64,000 nucleotides of DNA from Actinomycetota bacterium. Lineage in GTDB: Bacteria; Actinomycetota; Thermoleophilia; Gaiellales; F1-60-MAGs149. Made by a program: the position numbers and the translations under genes. Shown piece by piece: positions 59,276 through 64,000 of the stretch. Position 1 is the first letter of the stretch; every line of letters starts with the position of its first letter. The stretch spans positions 62,001 through 126,000 of the forward strand of contig JAPLCF010000032.1 of the NCBI GenBank assembly GCA_026392355.1, read 5' to 3'. Under the pieces are notes generated by a model. That model was not told the DNA's origin and made no database searches. It saw only the letters and a program-made list of their open reading frames with translations.

Positions 59276-60069
59276 TCGTCGTCGGTGTCGTGTTCCAATC
59301 CGGCGGCAAGGTCGAGCCGCTTGATCCCAACGGGCACGAGCTCGCATGGAACGATCGTGTGATCTGCGAGACCTCGCGCGGCGAGGAGTATGGCCGCGTC
59401 GTCCAGGCCGCGCACGAGCACGAGGGCAAGGTGCCCGAGCGCGTCTTCCGTGTGCTGCGCAAGGGCACGCCCGACGACGATGCACTGCGCCGCGAGCAGC
59501 GCGAACGCGCCGCCGAGGTGCGTCGCGTCTTCCGACGCGAGGTCGTTAAGCGTCATCAGGGCATCAAGGTGCACGGCGCCGAGATGCCCTTCGATGGTCG
59601 CCGCGTCGTGATTGGGTACACGAGCGAAGTGCGCATCGACCTGCGCCCGATTGCCGAGGACGTTGGCCGTCAGTTGAACGTCCGCATCGAGGCACGACAA
59701 GTCGGGCCGCGTGATGGCGCGCGCGTGACGGGCGGCTACGGCCTCTGCGGCGACGTCCTCTGCTGCACGCGCTTCCCGGCACACGAGACGCGCATCACAC
59801 TGCGGATGGCGAAGGACCAGGACCTGCCCGTCAACCCCGGACGCGTCACCGGATTGTGTGGTCGCCTGCGCTGCTGCCTCGCCTTCGAGCATCCGGTGTA
59901 CAAGTCGTTCCGCGATCGCGCGCCCGCGGTTGGCCGCACGGTCGAGACGCCGGAAGGGCGGGGCGTCGTGCGTGGCATCAACGTGCCGTCCGATTCGGTG
60001 ATCGTGCGCTTCGACGACGATCGCGAGCTCCCCGTCCGGCTCGATGACGTGCGCGAAGTTGCGCGCTGA
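59272..60069 (+). CDS. ricT: PSP1-domain protein RicT (YaaT)
   Basis: 265 residues. PSP1 domain with the paired cysteine motifs GGYGLCGDVLCC (C159, C164, C165) and GLCGRLRCCLAFEH (C196, C201, C202). In Bacillus, RicT with RicA and RicF carries Fe-S clusters and stimulates RNase Y processing. No ricA or ricF is seen here. It overlaps holB by 4 bp. The linked YmdB-like gene at 443 also belongs to RNase-Y-related biology in Bacillus; no rny is in the window. Confidence 0.93.
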   Translation: MIVVGVVFQSGGKVEPLDPNGHELAWNDRVICETSRGEEYGRVVQAAHEHEGKVPERVFRVLRKGTPDDDALRREQRERAAEVRRVFRREVVKRHQGIKVHGAEMPFDGRRVVIGYTSEVRIDLRPIAEDVGRQLNVRIEARQVGPRDGARVTGGYGLCGDVLCCTRFPAHETRITLRMAKDQDLPVNPGRVTGLCGRLRCCLAFEHPVYKSFRDRAPAVGRTVETPEGRGVVRGINVPSDSVIVRFDDDRELPVRLDDVREVAR

Positions 60070-60105
60070 CGCCGAATCCGGGAGAACCCGCAGTGTCATC
60101 TGTCG

Positions 60106-60111
60106 TACAGT
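60106..60111 (+). promoter_or_regulatory. -10 box TACAGT with leader and AGGAGG ribosome site (uspA)
   Basis: TACAGT, then a leader of about 20 bases and a strong AGGAGG at 60127-60132, seven bases before the ATG. A conventional promoter/leader arrangement, in contrast to the leaderless genes. Confidence 0.55.
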
Positions 60112-60138
60112 TCATGTGCATTCCCTAGGAGGCCTGAC

Positions 60139-60570
60139 ATGGGCGTTGTCGCGGTTGGCGTAGATGGTTCGGATCGTTCGGTTCCCGCCCTGGAGTGGGC
60201 TGGTAAAGAGGCGGCGGCGCACGGCCATACGCTGCGCGTCGTGACTGCCTGGTCGATTCCCGTCACGGCTCTCAGCCCCGGCGGCCTGCCCGCGCCGTAT
60301 CCGATCGACGAGCTCGAGGGTGACGCACGCGCCGCGCAAGACGCCGTGATCGCGAAGGCCAACATTCCCGCCGGTGTGGAGATCGAGCATCACGTCGTCG
60401 AGGGTGGCCCAGGTGCCGTGCTGCTCGACGCGGCCGAGTCGGCCGACCTGATCGTGGTTGGATCGCGCGGACACGGCGGCTTCACCGGCCTGCTGCTCGG
60501 CTCGGTCAGCCAGCAGGTCACCGGCCATGCGGCCTGCCCGGTCGTCGTGGTCCCGACCGCACACCACTAG
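60139..60570 (+). CDS. universal stress protein (UspA family)
   Basis: 143 residues. One Usp domain with the N-terminal VAVGVDGSDRS strand and the C-terminal ATP-binding motif VGSRGHGGFTGLLLGSVSQQV (G-x2-G-x9-G-S). Binds ATP; assists survival under stress in related bacteria. The strongest Shine-Dalgarno in the window (AGGAGG) implies high expression. The TAG stop overlaps the GTG of the RidA-like gene by one base. Confidence 0.92.
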   Translation: MGVVAVGVDGSDRSVPALEWAGKEAAAHGHTLRVVTAWSIPVTALSPGGLPAPYPIDELEGDARAAQDAVIAKANIPAGVEIEHHVVEGGPGAVLLDAAESADLIVVGSRGHGGFTGLLLGSVSQQVTGHAACPVVVVPTAHH

Positions 60571-61100
60571 TGGGCGCGCATGCGCGCGCGACCGCGCTCG
60601 GGATCCTCGACGTGGATCTCGCCGCGATGTATGGCAACGAGGACCCGTCCGGCGCGATGTTCGTGTCGCACGTCGCCCATGGCGACCTGTTGCACCTGTC
60701 GGGCACGGTCGCCACGCATGACGGCGCGGCGTACCTGCCGGGCATCGTCGGCCAATACGTCTCGATCGACGAGGCGCGCGACGCCGCGCGCGTGGCGTGC
60801 ATCGAGAGCATTCGCGTGATGGCCTTCGCCCTTGGTTCGCTCGACCGCGTGCAGCGCATGATCACGCTGACGGGCTACGTCAACTCCGCGCCGGACTTCG
60901 AGGAGCAGCCGCGCGTCATCAACGGGGCGACTGAGCTGCTCGTCGAGGTGTTTGGTCAGGCGGGGCTCTGTGCTCGCGCGGCGATCGGTTGCCAGGGCCT
61001 CGCGATGAACTCCTCGTTCGAGCTGGTGATGACGTGCCAGTTCGATGGCGGCGACGTCGTCTCGGCGCTACCGACGCCGGCCGCTGCCCCGCTGCACTAG
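60570..61100 (+). CDS. RidA/YjgF-like protein
   Basis: 176 residues; RidA domains are about 130, with extra residues at the N-terminus. The fold shows HGDLLHLSGTVA, IVGQYVSIDEARDAARVACIESIRVMAFALGSLDRVQRM and LVEVFGQAGLCARAAIGCQGLAMNSSFELVM. The catalytic Arg of RidA (RxAx) is replaced by ARAAIG, so the deaminase activity may differ; this is the YjgH/DR-like subgroup. GTG start overlaps the uspA stop. The stop lies within a terminator hairpin. Confidence 0.8.
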   Translation: MGAHARATALGILDVDLAAMYGNEDPSGAMFVSHVAHGDLLHLSGTVATHDGAAYLPGIVGQYVSIDEARDAARVACIESIRVMAFALGSLDRVQRMITLTGYVNSAPDFEEQPRVINGATELLVEVFGQAGLCARAAIGCQGLAMNSSFELVMTCQFDGGDVVSALPTPAAAPLH

Positions 61101-61148
61101 GGCAGCGGGGCGTGGAGCCGGCCGGCTCCCCGTCAGGGAGAGCCGGCC
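61086..61148. terminator. hairpin pair between convergent ridA-like and cellulase genes
   Basis: First hairpin: GCCCCGCTGC (61086-61095) with GCAGCGGGGC (61102-61111), loop containing the TAG stop. Then a perfect 16-bp palindrome GGAGCCGGCCGGCTCC (61114-61129) that can also pair with GAGCCGGCC at 61140-61148. Mutually exclusive stems; no T-run. Likely bidirectional termination. Confidence 0.6.
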
Positions 61149-61165
61149 GTACCTACCTGCTTGCG

Positions 61166-63298
61166 TCAGGCGCGCGCAGCAGCGAGCTGACGAGCCTGGC
61201 GGATCCGCTTCGCCTTGTCGACGGGCCGCACCTGGGTCGCCTTGCCGCTGCGTGCGGTCGCGACGGCGGTTGTCGTCGACGCGATCTCGGTCACGCTGAT
61301 CGCCGTCGGCTCGCCCGTGCCAGTGGCACAGAAGCCGAAGGCAGCGACGCTGGCGCGCGGGGCAACGGAGGCCGCCCAGCTCGGTGCCGTCACCGTGACG
61401 ACGTTGCCGCTGCGGGCAACCGTGCCGTTCCAGCTGTCGGTGATCTTGACGCTGCTCGGCAGCGTGAAGACCAGCTTCCAGTTGGTCGACGACCGGGTGC
61501 CCGTGTTCGCGATCGTGAAGCTGCGGCAGAAGCCACTGTTCCAGGTCGAGTCCTTCTTCACGGTGGCCGCCAGCGTCACCGTGCCGGGGGCCGGCGTCGG
61601 GGTCGGCGTCGGTGCCGGGGTGGGTGCCGGCGTGGGTGCCGGGGTGGGCGTCGGTGCCGGGGTGGGCGTCGGCGTCGGGGTGGGTGCCGGGGTCGGCGTC
61701 GTGCCGGCCGCGTGCGTCGTCACCACGATGCTATTCAGCTGTCCCGCGGCAGAACCCGACACGCAGAGTCCAGTGTCGGCGTAGCTTCCTCCAGCCACGG
61801 CCTTGGCCCAGCTCGGTGCGATGACCGAGTAGTCACTGCCGGTGTTCGTGAAGGTACCGCCCCACGTGCTCGCCACCGAGCCACTCGTGGGGACCGAGAA
61901 GGTGATCCTGTCGATCACCAGGTCACTGGCGGTCGCATTGCTGATCACCAGCTTGCCGCACCAGCCGCCAGCCCACTGCGTGTCAATGGCAACTCGCGTG
62001 CTGACCACGCCCGGCGTCGGGGCCGGCGTCGGAGTCGGCGTCGGCGTCGGGGTCGGCGTCGGAGTGGGGGTCGGCGTCGGCGTCGGGGTGGGAGTCGGCG
62101 TCGGTGCCGCGCCCCCATCGGCCGGCCGACGCATGAGGCGCTTCAGCAGCGCCATCTTGTCGGCGTGCACGGTGCGCCAGTCGTCCTGGAGCACGCCGCC
62201 GGTATCACCCGAGTTGGGGTTCCAGGACCAATAGGTCCAGCTGATGCCCTGCTGCTCGAGGTACGTGGCGAACTGGTTGATCCAGCGTCCCTCGACCGTG
62301 TCGGTGCCGACGTTCTTCGCGCCGAACTCGCCGATCAGGATCGGTGCAATGTTCTGCTCCTTGATGTAGCCGAAGCCCTTCTGCCAACGGTCGGCGAGGA
62401 TCGCGCCCATGTTCGGATCAGAGAACCACGGCTGGGCAAAGACGCCCGGGCCGTACTCATGCGGCGAGTAGACGACGCGGTTGGGGACGGAGAGGCGGAC
62501 GGGGTTGTTACGCACGCCCTCGAGGTTGCCGCCCCACCAGTGGCGGTCGAGCTGATTACCACCCGCGACGGGGCCTTCGATGCCCTCGACGAGGATCAGC
62601 CAGTTGGGGGCCTTGGCCAGCACGGCGTTACCGCCACGCTCGGCCGCGCGGCGCCAGTCGTTGGCGCCACCGGTGCCCCAGGTGGCCTCGCCATGCGGCT
62701 CGTTCTTCAGATCGGCGCCGATCACGTTCGGCGTGTTGGCGTAGCGCGTGGCCAGCTTGCTCCAGGCCGCCACCCAAGCGTCCTCGGTGTACCCACCCAG
62801 GCCGTACCAGAGCGGATGCATGAAGGAATCGTCGGTCGTGGAGTGGTTGTCAAGGATGATCATCAGGCCCTGGCGACCGGCCTCCGCGATGATGATGTCC
62901 ATCACCTGCTGCGGCGTCTTGCCCTGCAGCTCGGCGTTCTTGCCACCGCCGTAATCGATACCGCTGGTGGTGGGCGCGTCCAGCATCTGGAGCGAGAACG
63001 GCATGCGGATCGTATTGAAGCCATTCGCCTTGATCTGGGCGAGCATGTCCTTGTAGTCGCGCGACCAGAGGCCGTGCGGGGTGTGGATGCTGGTCTCGAA
63101 GCCGAACCAGTTGACGCCCTGTAGGACGACCTCGTTGCCGCTGGCGTCAACGATCGTGCTGCCCTGGGTCTTCAGGGGCAGCTGCGGCGCGGCCTGTGCC
63201 GTCCCGGCTAGCGCCAACAGTGCCAACAGCGCGGCGGCAACGAGCGCGACGATCGCGGGGCGTTGTCTGTGTGTATGGGGTGTGCGGTTGACCATCAT
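61166..63298 (-). CDS. secreted endoglucanase: GH5 catalytic domain with two CBM2-like cellulose-binding domains
   Basis: 710 residues. Signal peptide 1-37 (A-x-A cleavage), GH5 domain about 38-390 with catalytic acid/base E200 in LKNEPHG and nucleophile E324 in LIGEFGAKN, and substrate-site W residues. Pro-Thr linkers separate two CBM2-type domains at about 433-530 and 571-670, each with a conserved Cys pair (WCGKL ... GLC; FCRSF ... GFC). A basic tail follows. It hydrolyses beta-1,4-glucan outside the cell. AGGAAG about 15 bases before the tandem ATG codons is the only ribosome site. A paralogue lies just upstream. Confidence 0.9.
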   Translation of the reverse strand: MMVNRTPHTHRQRPAIVALVAAALLALLALAGTAQAAPQLPLKTQGSTIVDASGNEVVLQGVNWFGFETSIHTPHGLWSRDYKDMLAQIKANGFNTIRMPFSLQMLDAPTTSGIDYGGGKNAELQGKTPQQVMDIIIAEAGRQGLMIILDNHSTTDDSFMHPLWYGLGGYTEDAWVAAWSKLATRYANTPNVIGADLKNEPHGEATWGTGGANDWRRAAERGGNAVLAKAPNWLILVEGIEGPVAGGNQLDRHWWGGNLEGVRNNPVRLSVPNRVVYSPHEYGPGVFAQPWFSDPNMGAILADRWQKGFGYIKEQNIAPILIGEFGAKNVGTDTVEGRWINQFATYLEQQGISWTYWSWNPNSGDTGGVLQDDWRTVHADKMALLKRLMRRPADGGAAPTPTPTPTPTPTPTPTPTPTPTPTPTPAPTPGVVSTRVAIDTQWAGGWCGKLVISNATASDLVIDRITFSVPTSGSVASTWGGTFTNTGSDYSVIAPSWAKAVAGGSYADTGLCVSGSAAGQLNSIVVTTHAAGTTPTPAPTPTPTPTPAPTPTPAPTPAPTPAPTPTPTPAPGTVTLAATVKKDSTWNSGFCRSFTIANTGTRSSTNWKLVFTLPSSVKITDSWNGTVARSGNVVTVTAPSWAASVAPRASVAAFGFCATGTGEPTAISVTEIASTTTAVATARSGKATQVRPVDKAKRIRQARQLAAARA
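61589..61702 (-). repeat. low-complexity repeat encoding Pro-Thr/Ala linker 2
   Basis: Degenerate 6-base units (GGCGTC, GGTGCC, GGGGTG on the plus strand) encode APTPTP repeats. Strong strand asymmetry (almost all G on the plus strand). Confidence 0.8.
62008..62108 (-). repeat. low-complexity repeat encoding Pro-Thr linker 1
   Basis: GTCGGC/GTCGGG/GTGGGA units encode an uninterrupted TP repeat between the GH5 and first CBM2 domain. Prone to length change by slippage. Confidence 0.8.
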
Positions 63299-63458
63299 CG
63301 TTCGTACTCGCTTCCTACGGTTGTAACTCTTCTGATGGGGCTGACCCCCGCCCTCCAGGCATCTGACGCCGAAAATGGTGCGTGTGGTGCTACCTCCCGC
63401 CGATTCGTGCGTGGGCTCACACAACGCGGCCGGATCGTCGAAGGCTCGGCCGCTCGCG

Positions 63459-63495
63459 AGTGCCTCTCCCCGCAGCGCAGGCGGGGAGAGGCACT
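63459..63495. terminator. 15-bp perfect hairpin after the CBM2 gene
   Basis: AGTGCCTCTCCCCGC (63459-63473) pairs with 63481-63495; 7-base loop. It begins five bases past the stop of the minus-strand gene at 63501. No T-run. The remaining gap to the endoglucanase ATG (63299-63458) shows no gene and no clear promoter beyond the AGGAAG site. Confidence 0.65.
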
Positions 63496-63500
63496 GATGC

Positions 63501-64000
63501 CTAGCGGGTGCGTGCTGCCAGGGTGCGTGCCTGTGCCTGGCGGATCTTGGCCGCCTTCTCCTGCGCCCTGGTGCGGCCTGGCGCCCCCGAGCGAGCCGCC
63601 GCGACGGCGGTGGTCGTCAGGGAACTCTCGATCACGCTGATCGAGGTCGGCTCGCCGCTACCTGTGGCGCAGAAGCCGAAGGCGGCGACGCTGGTGCGCG
63701 GACCGACGGTCGCTGCCCAGCTCGGTGCCGTCACGGTGACGACATTGCCACTACGGCTTGCAACACCGCTCCAGCTGTCGGTGATCTTGGCGCTGGTCGG
63801 CAGCGTGAAGCGCAGCTTCCAGTTGGTCGATGCCCGGGTGCCGGTATTGGCGATCGTGAAGCTGCGGCAGAAGCCGCCATTCCAGGTCGAGTCCTTCTTC
63901 ACGGTGGCCGTCAGCGTGGCCGTGCCGGGCGTCGGCGTCGGTGCCGGGGTGGGCGTCGGTACCGGCGCCGTTCCGGCCGGATGGGTCAGCACAACGATGT
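63501..64000 (-). CDS. secreted CBM2-containing protein, C-terminal part (5' end outside window)
   Basis: The frame runs to the window edge. The 166 visible residues are a Pro-Thr linker, one CBM2-like domain ([28 protein letters not shown], closing with [13 protein letters not shown]) and a basic tail ending LAARTR. It is nearly identical in order and sequence to the end of the endoglucanase 200 bp downstream ([23 protein letters not shown]), so the two are tandem paralogues. The catalytic domain must lie beyond the window; a glycoside hydrolase is likely but not visible. Confidence 0.8.
   Translation of the reverse strand, partial: IVVLTHPAGTAPVPTPTPAPTPTPGTATLTATVKKDSTWNGGFCRSFTIANTGTRASTNWKLRFTLPTSAKITDSWSGVASRSGNVVTVTAPSWAATVGPRTSVAAFGFCATGSGEPTSISVIESSLTTTAVAAARSGAPGRTRAQEKAAKIRQAQARTLAARTR

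Noticed and set aside
61589-62108. CRISPR-like array
   Set aside because: Repeats are 6-base degenerate units in frame with a Pro-Thr linker; no spacers and no cas genes.

Overview
The window is a dense, high-GC chromosomal segment with no rRNA or tRNA gene, CRISPR array, transposase or phage gene that I can recognise. The gene set points to a deep-branching actinobacterium, most likely class Thermoleophilia (Solirubrobacterales-like). The pointers are a Suf-only Fe-S system with SufU, the actinobacterial fhaA-fhaB-pstP-rodA-pbpA-pknB cell-division cluster, an ANTAR response regulator, PucR and DUF4446 proteins, and large secreted proteins with Fn3, beta-propeller and CBM2 modules. The taxon is an inference. 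Intergenic gaps are short (the longest is about 260 bp) and no stretch over 300 bp lacks a gene. At least fifteen genes have a TAnnnT -10 box ending 5-8 bp before the start codon, so leaderless transcription appears common.

Layout. 1-8061: end of a LytM-like protein, a YmdB-type phosphodiesterase, a GT-C-like membrane protein with a DUF4126 partner, a lipid kinase, an HtrA protease and an MFS-spermidine-synthase-like fusion. 8093-21322: Fe-S assembly split in two (sufC-sufB-sufD, then sufS-sufU about 8 kb on), separated by a secreted beta-propeller protein, a vapBC module, a divergent histidinol-dehydrogenase-family enzyme and a 1363-residue subtilase carrying two complete catalytic domains. 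21319-24880: PucR regulator, GT-C-like membrane protein, a possible structured RNA with a strong terminator, and dCTP deaminase.

24945-36663 is the cell-wall growth and Ser/Thr signalling block. A stand-alone pseudokinase/discoidin-like membrane protein (resembling the tail of mycobacterial Rv3910) converges on a seven-gene minus-strand cluster plus ddl: a polytopic Ser/Thr kinase, fhaA, fhaB, PP2C phosphatase, rodA, pbpA, pknB (four PASTA repeats) and ddl. The two convergent stop codons are embedded in a 96-bp near-perfect palindrome. 36745-41478: CARDB-like membrane protein, DUF4446, HNH endonuclease, then a translationally coupled GAF histidine kinase / ANTAR regulator / ClpS adaptor set.

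41483-49505: a surface-glycan group (degenerate polysaccharide-deacetylase-like protein, GT2, NAD epimerase), a membrane-anchored unknown, an ACT protein, and a leaderless operon of a ComA-like phosphosulfolactate synthase with two FAD enzymes. 49541-57537: an envelope two-component system with an internally duplicated partner, a FabF-like ketosynthase, YbjQ, an O-antigen-ligase-like protein and a LytR_C protein. 57573-61100: tmk-holB-ricT housekeeping set, UspA and RidA. 61166-64000: two neighbouring secreted cellulose-active proteins, the second cut by the window edge.
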